Source: Thermofilum sp. ex4484_15 (GTDB lineage: Archaea; Thermoproteota; Thermoprotei; Thermofilales; EX4484-15). Taken from it: a stretch of DNA of 8,103 bases. The stretch spans positions 1-8,103 of the forward strand of contig NJEH01000036.1 of NCBI GenBank assembly GCA_002254595.1. Direction: 5' to 3'. Within the stretch, counting starts at the first letter, position 1, and each line of letters begins with the position of its first letter. This document shows, piece by piece, positions 1 through 5,733 of the stretch. The notes under the pieces were generated by a model, which saw only the letters and a program-made list of their open reading frames with translations, made no database searches and had not been told where the DNA came from. The translations under genes were made by a program, and so were the position numbers.

Positions 1-522
1 TATTAATGCCAAGGACTTCCTACCCTTGTTATTCGCTGGTATAGCTAAATCTACGTAACTACATATGCTATCCGTATCGCATAAAGCGACTACCGGTATT
101 CCTACTTCCCCCGCTTCAGTTAGCGCTTGATAATCGGCTCTCGGATCCGAAGCTATTAATAACTCGGCTTCTATGTAGTTCCTTAAGCTAGGGTTAGTGA
201 AGGTACCCGGCATGAACCTACCCACTATGGGTATTGCACCGGTGTATTCGCAGAATTTCTGTACGGGCTTCCTAGCGTACAACCTAGCGGACACAGCTAC
301 TATTTCCTCTGGTTCGTATTGAGCTATAAAGCGGGCAGCTATCCTTATACGTTCATCTATTTTCCTCACGTCTAGGAGGTAAAGGCCATCGGGCCTTACG
401 CTATAGATGAATTGTTCCATGAACTTATTTTTAATATGGGTTCCTATCCTAATGCCCGAAGCTAAGTATATCTCTAACGGTACAAGTAGTTCGGGTTGTT
501 CCTTCTCCTCTTTCTCTCCCAT
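1..522 (-). CDS. rpsB: 30S ribosomal protein S2, 5' part (truncated by window edge)
   Basis: Structural protein of the small ribosomal subunit (archaeal S2, related to eukaryotic SA). The ATG at 522-520 opens a frame of 174 codons that is still open at position 1, so the C-terminus lies outside. Recognisable S2 stretches are LLVPLEIYLASGIRIGTH near residue 12, FIYSVRPDGLYLLDVRK near 38, VSARLYARKPVQKF near 80, GRFMPGTFTNP near 99, LLIASDPRADYQAL near 118 and VALCDTDS near 141. Family members run roughly 200-230 residues, so some 30-60 are missing. The first ten residues are charged and poorly conserved. A strong TATA box at 556-566 implies a leader of about 13 nt. The gene lies 55 nt downstream of rpoP but appears to have its own promoter. 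Confidence 0.96.
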   Translation of the reverse strand, partial: MGEKEEKEQPELLVPLEIYLASGIRIGTHIKNKFMEQFIYSVRPDGLYLLDVRKIDERIRIAARFIAQYEPEEIVAVSARLYARKPVQKFCEYTGAIPIVGRFMPGTFTNPSLRNYIEAELLIASDPRADYQALTEAGEVGIPVVALCDTDSICSYVDLAIPANNKGRKSLALI

Positions 523-555
523 TTCCTTAAACCCTTAACATCACTTACGTGAAGG

Positions 556-566
556 TATATATAAAA
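556..566 (-). promoter_or_regulatory. TATA box of rpsB
   Basis: On the minus strand this reads TTTTATATATA, one of the strongest TATA boxes in the window. Adding about 27 nt places the transcript start near 535, giving rpsB a leader of about 13 nt. It lies in the rpoP-rpsB gap, so rpsB need not depend on rpoP read-through. Confidence 0.65.
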
Positions 567-577
567 GTTGGCTCCTA

Positions 578-745
578 TTAAACGGCCTTAACCCTCTTAA
601 CTATAGGGGGTCTAGTTTTAGCTATTATCCTATATCCGCAATAAGGGCAATGGATCCCAGGTAATAACTCCATATCCTTGGCTTCGAATACTCTATGGCA
701 CCTCAAACATACGTAAGGCTTCCAACGCGTAGTTGAGGACCCCAT
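578..745 (-). CDS. rpoP: DNA-directed RNA polymerase subunit P (RpoP, Rpb12-like)
   Basis: A 55-residue zinc-ribbon subunit of archaeal RNA polymerase, equivalent to eukaryotic Rpb12/RPABC4, which helps hold the Rpb3/Rpb10/Rpb11-type assembly platform (family knowledge). The sequence shows two CxxC knuckles: C13-x2-C16 (VCLRC) and C33-x2-C36 (HCPYCGYRI), followed by the family signature tail KTRPPIVKRVKAV. The length is normal for the family. The ATG at 745-743 is the only ATG that fits. Upstream codons are open but hold no better start. A CTTAAAT element at 778-784 fits a TATA box with a leader of about 9 nt. Its neighbour downstream is rpsB; upstream, 116 nt away, is speB. Confidence 0.95.
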   Translation of the reverse strand: MGSSTTRWKPYVCLRCHRVFEAKDMELLPGIHCPYCGYRIIAKTRPPIVKRVKAV

Positions 746-777
746 CCTATCCCTAGAGGGTAAGTAGCCTGGGTATG

Positions 778-784
778 ATTTAAG
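778..784 (-). promoter_or_regulatory. TATA-like box of rpoP
   Basis: On the minus strand this reads CTTAAAT, centred about 36 nt before the rpoP ATG. The predicted start site is near 754, so the leader would be about 9 nt. No Shine-Dalgarno site is obvious. Confidence 0.45.
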
Positions 785-861
785 TTTTGTCGTAAGAATT
801 TCCGTAAATATTGGAAGGTATTATCAAAGGATCAGAGGTTACCTCAGTTACGACCTACCGT

Positions 862-1782
862 TTAGTTACTAACCCTGCCCTTCTTTAAAACCCTCCATAT
901 AAGTGAAGCTACTTCGTATACTACCCTGGCAGCGGTAAAGGAAGTTATATCAGATATATCATAAGGAGGACATACCTCAACTACGTCGAAGGCGACGATC
1001 TTATCGCTTACTATGCTAGCTATCAAATTTAATAAACTATGTAAAGTTAACCCTCCTGGTTCTGGGTTGCCTACCCCTGGGGCTATAGAGGGATCTAGAA
1101 CGTCCATATCTATCGAGAGGTAAACCCTTTCGACTTTGCTTAATTCCTCCTTTACGCGCCGTAAGAATTTGTTTGCATTTATAGCGCCAGAACGTAAGTA
1201 GAAGACCGTTACCCCCTCCTTCTTAGCGTATTCATATTCTTCCTCCGAGAAGCCCCTAACACCTATTTCGATTAAGCTAACGTTACTTAATTCGCTTACC
1301 CTCCTCATGACGGTAGCATGGCTTACCTTAGAACCTAGAGGGTATTCGTCCCTTAAGTCCATGTGAGCGTCGAAATCTATTAATAAGGTCGGTTCCTTGC
1401 TTAACTCCCTTATGCAAGCTAGAGTTAGCGTATGTTCTCCTCCTAATATAATTACTCTCTTACCTTTCCCCACGTATTCTTTAAAAGTATTTCCTATAAG
1501 GTTTAAGTTCTTAATTAAATCGGTTTGAAATAAAGTTAAATCACCCGCATCATATACGCCTATCTTTTCAAAATCCAAACCAGCTCTTAAGCTATATGTT
1601 TCCAACTCCCTAGATACCTCCCTTATCCTTAAAGGAGCGAACCTAGTACCGGGCCTATAACTTACCGTGGCCTCTAAAGGTACCCCTATTAACGTAAATG
1701 GAGTTTCGTCGAACTTCCTGCTAAACCCCCCGAAGGGAACACAAGGCGGGTTTAAGTAGAGATTTGAAGTCATCTCAGCCAC
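862..1782 (-). CDS. speB: agmatinase / ureohydrolase family (arginase superfamily)
   Basis: Probable agmatinase: hydrolyses agmatine to putrescine and urea in polyamine synthesis, in the cytoplasm, with two Mn ions. At 306 residues it has family length and all metal ligands are visible: H117 in GGEH; D138, H140 and D142 in DFDAHMD; D225 and D227 in SIDMDVLDP. Also typical are RPGTRFAP near 43, SHATV near 154, PGVGNPEPGG near 235 and EVCPPYD near 269. The substrate is inferred: arginase, guanidinobutyrase and related enzymes share these motifs, but agmatinase is the usual archaeal assignment and fits the arginine-to-agmatine route. The start used is GTG at 1782. It lies about 27 nt from the TTATAA at 1806-1811, so the mRNA may be leaderless. 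The ATG at 1773-1771 is an alternative, 9 nt inside. Divergent from glyS. Confidence 0.9.
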   Translation of the reverse strand: MAEMTSNLYLNPPCVPFGGFSRKFDETPFTLIGVPLEATVSYRPGTRFAPLRIREVSRELETYSLRAGLDFEKIGVYDAGDLTLFQTDLIKNLNLIGNTFKEYVGKGKRVIILGGEHTLTLACIRELSKEPTLLIDFDAHMDLRDEYPLGSKVSHATVMRRVSELSNVSLIEIGVRGFSEEEYEYAKKEGVTVFYLRSGAINANKFLRRVKEELSKVERVYLSIDMDVLDPSIAPGVGNPEPGGLTLHSLLNLIASIVSDKIVAFDVVEVCPPYDISDITSFTAARVVYEVASLIWRVLKKGRVSN

Positions 1783-1805
1783 CGTAGCTATTTTAGCTCC
1801 TTACC

Positions 1806-1811
1806 TTATAA
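1806..1811 (-). promoter_or_regulatory. TATA box of speB
   Basis: TTATAA centred about 27 nt upstream of the speB GTG start. This spacing would put the first transcribed base at or next to the start codon (leaderless mRNA). It faces away from the glyS box at 1867-1872. Confidence 0.55.
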
Positions 1812-1866
1812 CGGTTTTAGGAACTAAGAGGCATAACCCCTTAAATATGGGTAATACGTAAACTAA

Positions 1867-1872
1867 TTATAA
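1867..1872 (+). promoter_or_regulatory. TATA box of glyS
   Basis: TTATAA centred at about 1869, with a predicted start site near 1896. That leaves a leader of about 8 nt. A GGTGA Shine-Dalgarno-like motif lies at 1895-1899, so the transcript start would fall on or just inside it. CTTAAG at 1878-1883 is a weaker alternative. Confidence 0.5.
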
Positions 1873-1903
1873 CATAACTTAAGCTAGGCCTATAGGTGAG
1901 CTA

Positions 1904-3649
1904 ATGGAAGATAAGTACGAGAAGATTAGTAGGTTAGCTAAGAGGAGAGGCTTCTTCTGGCAATCCTATGAGATATATGGTGGTATAGGCGGTTTCATAA
2001 GCTTAGGCCCCTTAGGGGTAGGGCTTAAAAATAATATAATTGAGAAATGGAGGGAAGTGTTCGTTAAACCCTACCGGGAAACCATAGTAGAGATAGAGAC
2101 CCCCATTATAACTCCATCAAAGGTTTTCGAAGCATCAGGCCATATAGAGCACTTTACGGATTATATAGTTGAATGCGTTAAATGCGGTAGGAAATTCAGG
2201 GCGGATCACCTACTTGAGGAGAAGGGTTTAACGGGATTAGAAGGGCTCCGGGAGGAGGAGCTGAATAGGTTAATAGCTGAAAAGGGTGTGAAATGCCCAG
2301 AGTGTGGCGGTACCTTAGGTCCCGTAAGTAAGTTTAATTTATTGTTTAAAACTACTATAGGGCCCTATAGCGAGCAGGTAGGTTACGCTAGACCCGAAAC
2401 GGCCCAAGGGATGTTCCTTAATTTCCATAGGATATATGAAGTTATGGGCAGGAAATTACCTTTAGGTATAGCTCAAATAGGAAGAGTTATGAGAAACGAA
2501 ATATCACCTAGACAGGGGCCGATTAGGCTTAGGGAATTCACCATAATGGAAATAGAACTCTTCTTCGACCCTTTAAATCCTTCATGTACTTACTTAGAGG
2601 AAGTAGCAGGGGAGAGAATATCTATATTGAGGTATGGTAATAGGGAACCCATTAAGATAAAGGTAGTCGAAGCGCTTGAGGAAGGATTTATAGCTAACGA
2701 ATGGAATGCCTTCTTCATGGCTTTAGCTAAGAAGTTCCTAAATTACTTAGGGATCCCTGACGATAAACAAATGTTCGTGGAGAAGGGTCCTCAGGAAAAG
2801 GCCCATTACTCCTCTCAAACTTTTGATCAAGTAGTCCTTACGGAAAGATGGGGATGGGTAGAGGTTTCAGGACATGCCTATAGGACGGATTACGATCTTA
2901 AAAAACATATGGAGTACTCCGGTAGGGATTTAAGGGCGTATAGGTTCAAAGGTGAGGGGGAAGTAAGAAAGGTATTACAGGTAAAACCCATAGTAAAGAA
3001 TATAATAAGGGATTTCGGTAAAGATAAATTACCTGCAATACTTAGTAACCTTAATTCCTTAGATGGTAGAAAGGTAGTTGAAGCTTTAAGCAAAGGGGGT
3101 TTAGAGCTAAACATAGAGGGGATAGGCTCCATCAAGTTAAATAACGAGCATTTAATAGTAGTAGAAAGGGAGGAGAAGGATTATGTAGAGAGGTTCCTCC
3201 CCCACGTAGCTGAACCCTCTTTCGGCATCGAGAGGTTACTCTACGTCGTACTCGAGTACTCATATAGGGAAAGGAAGGGTAGGATAATACTTTCCTTACC
3301 TAAGGAACTAGCCCCAATTAAGGTAGCGGTCTTCCCCTTAGTTAAGGAGGAAGGGTTATGCAGGATAGCTAAGGAAATTTATGGAAAGTTAAAGAAGGAA
3401 GGCTTAACGGTGATCTTAGAAGAGGAAGGTAGTATAGGGAAGAGATACGCTAAAGCGGACGAGATAGGTATACCTTTTGCTATTACCGTAGATAGGCAAA
3501 GCCTCGAAGATTCCACGGTTACGGTAAGGGATAGGGATAGTTGGAGACAGGTAAGGGTTAACATAGGCGAGCTACCTAAGTTCATTAATAGACTTCTAAG
3601 GGAGGGCGCCCTTCAAGCCTTAGAACAACCCTCTAGGTACCCTCCTTAA
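1904..3649 (+). CDS. glyS: glycine--tRNA ligase (class II, archaeal/eukaryotic alpha2 type)
   Basis: Charges tRNA-Gly with glycine using ATP. The 581-residue chain has family length and the expected order of parts: an N-terminal catalytic start with SLGPLGVGLKNNI (33-45, motif 1 region); a zinc-ribbon insert with C91-x2-C94 and C131-x2-C134; RPETAQGMF (163-171); motif 2 GRVMRNEISPRQGPIRLREF (193-212) with its catalytic arginines; motif 3 PSFGIERLLYVVLE (438-451); and a C-terminal anticodon-binding domain from about 470 (PIKVAVFPLVKEEG). Residues 323-332 read GHAYRTDYDL, where many relatives have a G-x-A-D-R stretch. This is a variant worth noting but I cannot judge its rarity. The ATG start follows GGTGA at 1895-1899 with 4-nt spacing. 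The last codons and the stop lie inside a perfect hairpin. Antisense frames inside the gene are shadows. Confidence 0.97.
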   Translation: MEDKYEKISRLAKRRGFFWQSYEIYGGIGGFISLGPLGVGLKNNIIEKWREVFVKPYRETIVEIETPIITPSKVFEASGHIEHFTDYIVECVKCGRKFRADHLLEEKGLTGLEGLREEELNRLIAEKGVKCPECGGTLGPVSKFNLLFKTTIGPYSEQVGYARPETAQGMFLNFHRIYEVMGRKLPLGIAQIGRVMRNEISPRQGPIRLREFTIMEIELFFDPLNPSCTYLEEVAGERISILRYGNREPIKIKVVEALEEGFIANEWNAFFMALAKKFLNYLGIPDDKQMFVEKGPQEKAHYSSQTFDQVVLTERWGWVEVSGHAYRTDYDLKKHMEYSGRDLRAYRFKGEGEVRKVLQVKPIVKNIIRDFGKDKLPAILSNLNSLDGRKVVEALSKGGLELNIEGIGSIKLNNEHLIVVEREEKDYVERFLPHVAEPSFGIERLLYVVLEYSYRERKGRIILSLPKELAPIKVAVFPLVKEEGLCRIAKEIYGKLKKEGLTVILEEEGSIGKRYAKADEIGIPFAITVDRQSLEDSTVTVRDRDSWRQVRVNIGELPKFINRLLREGALQALEQPSRYPP

Positions 3650-3660
3650 GAGGGTACCTA
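3634..3660 (+). terminator. 11-bp hairpin spanning the glyS stop codon
   Basis: The arms TAGGTACCCTC (3634-3644) and GAGGGTACCTA (3650-3660) are perfectly complementary around the 5-nt loop CTTAA, which contains the glyS TAA stop (3647-3649). No T-run follows, so it is not a classical intrinsic terminator. It may mark or protect the glyS mRNA 3' end. The role is inferred; the structure is plain in the sequence. Confidence 0.5.
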
Positions 3661-3669
3661 AACGGAAAG

Positions 3670-3678
3670 TTTAAATAA
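3670..3678 (+). promoter_or_regulatory. TATA box of the VIT1-DUF211 unit
   Basis: TTTAAATAA, centred at 3674. The predicted start site is near 3701, which leaves about 97 nt before the GTG at 3798. That is much longer than other leaders in the window. Weaker AT-rich alternatives are TTATTATAA near 3692-3700 and GTTTAAAG at 3791-3798. Confidence 0.45.
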
Positions 3679-3700
3679 ACTGTAGTGGATGTTATTATAA

Positions 3701-3797
3701 CCGGTGGATAGCGAGAGGTATTTACGGTTGAATATAAGTATTCCGTCCCCCGCTCTTAGGCTATCTAGCTTTAGGGGGGCGAGGTGGTAAGTTTAAA
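3701..3797 (+). promoter_or_regulatory. possible structured leader with small upstream ORF
   Basis: If transcription starts near 3701 this is an unusually long 5' leader. It contains a 28-codon open frame from GTG 3704 to TAA 3788-3790. It also holds a possible weak hairpin, CCCCC (3747-3751) with GGGGG (3774-3778), helped by GCT/AGC inside. A GAGGTGG Shine-Dalgarno-like motif (3781-3787) overlaps the end of the small frame. Whether the peptide is made, or the leader regulates the transporter, is not shown. Confidence 0.25.
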
Positions 3798-4430
3798 GTG
3801 TCGATATTGGATTCTGATAGTATACCCCTTTCCTACGTATTAAGGAGAGCGAGATACTATATTTCGCTACTTAAAGCTGGAGAGATACTCAGGAGATACT
3901 TCATAATGAATATGTTTGACGGATTGCTTACTTCCGTAGGTGTAGTAATAGGAGCTAGGATCTCTGGGGCTCTTAACCCTAAGGTAATAGTTAGTACCGT
4001 TTTAGGGGCAAGTTTAGCTATGGGCATTTCAGGTTTCGCCGGTGCATTCATGACCGAAAGGGCTGAAAGGATAAGGGAGGTGAAGGAGCTGGAAAGATCG
4101 CTTTTTACGAATTTAGATAACTCGGTAATATCGGAGGCTAGCCGTTACGTGGCTTTCTTAGCGGCCATTATCGATTCCCTATCCCCCCTTTTAGGGTCCT
4201 TAATACCTTCATTACCTTTCTTCCTCTCGTTAATGGGCTTAATAGGGGTACCCCTAGCTTTCCTTGCATCCCTAATCATAGCCGGTTGCTTACTCCTAGG
4301 ATTGGGCTTTTATTTAGGTAAAGTATGCGGTGAAAGTAAGTTAAAGTACGGGGCATACATGTTCTTATCAGGGTTGGCGGTAGCAATACTAGTAACGCTA
4401 ATAGGAGGTGCTATTAAGTGGGGAGGCTAA
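3798..4430 (+). CDS. VIT1/CCC1-family membrane protein, probable divalent metal transporter
   Basis: A 210-residue integral membrane protein of the VIT1/CCC1 family, archaeal TIGR00267-like. Eukaryotic relatives move Fe2+ or Mn2+ out of the cytoplasm. Visible features are the conserved FDGLLTSVGVVIGA (40-53) with its acidic residue D41 at the start of TM1, TM2 at about 63-85 (AMGISGFAGAFM), a short acidic and basic cytoplasmic segment 86-115 with several Glu (TERAERIREVKELE), then TM3 about 117-137, TM4 about 150-176 and TM5 about 184-206. The inter-TM2/TM3 segment is much shorter than the metal-binding domain of plant VIT1. The start is the GTG at 3798, with GAGGTGG 10 nt upstream. No ATG precedes FDG except 3907, which would remove conserved N-terminal sequence. 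It overlaps the DUF211 gene by 13 nt. The substrate is inferred. Confidence 0.82.
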   Translation: MSILDSDSIPLSYVLRRARYYISLLKAGEILRRYFIMNMFDGLLTSVGVVIGARISGALNPKVIVSTVLGASLAMGISGFAGAFMTERAERIREVKELERSLFTNLDNSVISEASRYVAFLAAIIDSLSPLLGSLIPSLPFFLSLMGLIGVPLAFLASLIIAGCLLLGLGFYLGKVCGESKLKYGAYMFLSGLAVAILVTLIGGAIKWGG

Positions 4431-4720
4431 GGGGGGAAGTTGCTATAACTAAAATGATAATAGATGCGTTGAAGCCTAGGGAGCTATCCATAATAGAGTT
4501 ATCAAAGACCTTATGTTCTGGAAGGGGGGTTCAAAGCGTAGAAATAACCGTGGTAGAAGTGGATGCTAAGACGGAGACCATAAAGGTAACTTTAAGGGGT
4601 AATTCTATAGATTATAGCGAAGTAGCCGAAATAATGTCTAGGAACGGAGCGGTAATTAGGAGTATAGACGAGGTAACGGTAAGTAGGAAGGGGGGAGAAG
4701 TCCTTAAGGTGGAGGAATAA
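4418..4720 (+). CDS. DUF211 family protein
   Basis: A 100-residue soluble protein recognised as DUF211 (PF02680) from the pattern IIDALKPRELSIIELSKTL, VQSVEITVVEVDAKTETIKVTLRGNSIDY and the tail GAVIRSIDEVTVS. Alternating beta and alpha segments suggest a ferredoxin-like fold. Family members are small, often oligomeric, and a structurally studied archaeal one was reported to bind metal ions, but no function is established. The GTG start at 4418 lies 7 nt after a strong GGAGGTG (4404-4410) inside the end of the VIT1-type gene, and the 13-nt overlap implies translational coupling. The tight coupling suggests it senses metal for, or regulates, the transporter. That role is inference. The gene ends just before the tRNA-Val promoter. 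Confidence 0.85.
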   Translation: MGRLRGEVAITKMIIDALKPRELSIIELSKTLCSGRGVQSVEITVVEVDAKTETIKVTLRGNSIDYSEVAEIMSRNGAVIRSIDEVTVSRKGGEVLKVEE

Positions 4721-4722
4721 AG

Positions 4723-4729
4723 CTTAAAT
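4723..4729 (+). promoter_or_regulatory. TATA box of tRNA-Val/tRNA-Pro
   Basis: CTTAAAT, centred 28 nt before the first base of tRNA-Val and only 3 nt after the DUF211 stop. tRNA-Pro follows after 9 nt with no room for its own box, so both are probably one transcript. Confidence 0.55.
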
Positions 4730-4753
4730 CTAGAGCTCTATCCTTTTTAAATA

Positions 4754-4829
<76 letters not shown>

Positions 4830-4835
4830 TTTTAA

Positions 4836-4908
4836 GGGGCCGTCGGCTAGCTTGGTAGGCTGCCAGGCTTGGGCCCTGGTGGCCGGGGTTCAAATCCCCG
4901 CGGCCCCA
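4836..4908 (+). tRNA. tRNA-Pro (TGG)
   Basis: Complete cloverleaf. The acceptor is GGGGCCG (4836-4842) with CGGCCCC (4901-4907), discriminator A4908. The anticodon stem CCAGG/CCTGG encloses CTTGGGC (4868-4874), so the anticodon is TGG (proline). The T arm is CGGGG-TTCAAAT-CCCCG. There is no intron and no encoded CCA. It lies 9 nt after tRNA-Val. Confidence 0.96.
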
Positions 4909-4917
4909 TGATTAAAT

Positions 4918-4922
4918 AAAAA
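4918..4922 (-). terminator. possible T-run terminator of the coiled-coil gene
   Basis: On the minus strand a TTTTT run in AT-rich DNA lies about 33 nt after the stop of the coiled-coil gene. Archaeal terminators are often simple T-tracts. The run is short, so the evidence is weak. Confidence 0.3.
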
Positions 4923-4954
4923 TTATTATCTTGAAAATTCTAATTAAAGGCTTT

Positions 4955-5335
4955 TCAGCCCTTTAAGGCTCCCTTTATGTTCTTTACCACCCCTTCTAGC
5001 TCGGATATTACTCCTTTAGTTCCCTTTATGGATTTAAGTTCATTAATTACTTTCTCTAATTTGCCTATGGTATTATTAAGTAAATTAACATATTTAGATT
5101 TAAGATCATTTATTTGTTTTTTCAATTTAGAATTTTCATCTTTTAATTTATTTATATTACTATTTAAGTTATTTACTTCGCTCTTAAGCTTAGAGTTCTC
5201 ATCCTTAAGCTTAGATATTTGCTTGCCAGCCCACCAGTACTCTATGCCCCATCCTACTACTAAGCCAATCACTAGGAGGATTATAGCTAGGGCTGTAGCT
5301 CTCCTAAGACTAACGGTCCTTATCTTCTCTCCCAT
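4955..5335 (-). CDS. small membrane-anchored coiled-coil protein, function unknown
   Basis: I do not recognise the family. The 126-residue product has a short basic N-terminus (K4, R6, R11, R12), one hydrophobic helix at about 13-35 (LAIILLVIGLVVGWG) ending in aromatic residues, then a Lys/Asn/Leu-rich coiled coil from about 39 to 103 with regular heptads. The N-terminal charge suggests a signal anchor with the coil outside the cell. The decapeptide KLKDENSKLK occurs at 42-51 and 63-72, exactly three heptads apart. The C-terminal 20 residues are Gly/Lys/Val-rich. The ATG at 5335-5333 is preceded by GGGAGGG-like purines and a TATA box about 30 nt upstream. It stands alone between tRNA-Pro and the 5S/tRNA-Leu unit. 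Codons in the second half are more AT-rich than elsewhere. The plus-strand frame over it is its shadow. Confidence 0.8.
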   Translation of the reverse strand: MGEKIRTVSLRRATALAIILLVIGLVVGWGIEYWWAGKQISKLKDENSKLKSEVNNLNSNINKLKDENSKLKKQINDLKSKYVNLLNNTIGKLEKVINELKSIKGTKGVISELEGVVKNIKGALKG

Positions 5336-5363
5336 TATCGATCCCTCCCTTTCTTCTCCGTCC

Positions 5364-5376
5364 TTTATAATTTAAA
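5364..5376 (-). promoter_or_regulatory. TATA box region of the coiled-coil gene
   Basis: On the minus strand this reads TTTAAATTATAAA, two overlapping TATA-like elements. Using TTATAAA (5364-5370) the start site is near 5340, leaving a leader of only about 5 nt. Confidence 0.5.
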
Positions 5377-5420
5377 CTTTACCTTGGAAATAACGGGGGA
5401 ACATATTAAGGATAAAGGGC

Positions 5421-5527
5421 TGGTGCGGGGGGCGGGATTTGAACCCGCGCAGGCCTACGCCACAGCCGTTCTGAAGGCATTAGCCTACCTCAGGGCTGCC
5501 CCTTTGACCTAGCTCGGGCACCCCCGC
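5421..5527 (-). tRNA. tRNA-Leu (GAG) with 19-nt intron
   Basis: Read on the minus strand. The acceptor is GCGGGGG (5527-5521) with CCCCCGC (5431-5425), discriminator A5424, and an encoded CCA at 5423-5421. The anticodon stem CAGCC/GGCTG flanks CTGAGG, a 19-nt intron, then C, so the spliced loop is CTGAGGC with anticodon GAG (leucine). A long variable arm with a GGC/GCC stem confirms class II. The T arm is GCGGG-TTCAAAT-CCCGC. It starts 5 nt after the 5S rRNA end and is probably transcribed with it. Confidence 0.95.
5469..5487 (-). other. tRNA-Leu intron at position 37/38 with canonical BHB
   Basis: The intron is TAGGCTAATGCCTTCAGAA. It folds as a perfect bulge-helix-bulge: helix CAGCC/GGCTG, 3-nt bulge AAC, central 4-bp helix CTGA/TCAG, 3-nt bulge GGT, then AGGC/GCCT closed by TAAT. 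Cleavage after the second base of each bulge (GG|T and AA|C) restores a 7-nt anticodon loop. Confidence 0.93.
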
Positions 5528-5532
5528 TTAAA

Positions 5533-5660
5533 GCCGGCACCCAGCACCGTGCTTTCCCGCGGCCTCGCGGACCGCAGTACTCGCGACGGCGGACGGCGGT
5601 TTAACTTCCGGGTTCGGAATGAGTCCGGGTGGGACCCGCCGCCTATGGCCGGGTGCCGGC
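5533..5660 (-). rRNA. rrf: 5S ribosomal RNA
   Basis: A 128-nt GC-rich gene on the minus strand. The ends form the long terminal helix GCCGGCACCC (5660-5651) with GGGTGCCGGC (5542-5533). The conserved core CCGAACCCGGAAGTTAA of loop B/C and a downstream AGTACTGCGG-type segment are present. No 16S or 23S sequence is nearby, as is common for 5S in Thermoproteota. tRNA-Leu follows after 5 nt. The ends are set by the terminal helix and could shift by one or two bases. Confidence 0.95.
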
Positions 5661-5684
5661 AATTTTTAAGCATATATGTCAACC

Positions 5685-5691
5685 TAATAAA
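5685..5691 (-). promoter_or_regulatory. TATA-like box of 5S rRNA-tRNA-Leu
   Basis: TTTATTA on the minus strand, centred 28 nt before the first 5S base. Two AT-rich stretches closer in (CATATATG and CTTAAAAATT) are too near the gene for TBP positioning. Confidence 0.5.
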
Positions 5692-5733
5692 CGTTTCTAC
5701 TCGTAATTTAATCGAGTACTAAGCTAAGGTAAC

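Noticed and set aside
2890..3585. Minus-strand frames inside glyS (2890-3135 and 3379-3585)
   Set aside because: They lie entirely inside the well-supported GlyRS gene, have low-complexity Ser/Leu/Phe translations and no promoter.
3857..4051. Minus-strand 64-codon frame inside the VIT1-type gene
   Set aside because: Shadow of the membrane-protein codons; no promoter or homologue recognised.
4404..4417. Frameshift or fusion between the VIT1-type and DUF211 genes
   Set aside because: Both genes have full family length, and the GGAGGTG site followed 7 nt later by GTG shows ordinary overlapping genes.
4977..5375. Plus-strand 132-codon frame opposite the coiled-coil gene
   Set aside because: Its Phe/Leu/Ser-rich product is the antisense of Lys/Asn/Leu heptads. 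The minus frame has a proper ATG, a TATA box and a coherent anchor-plus-coil design.
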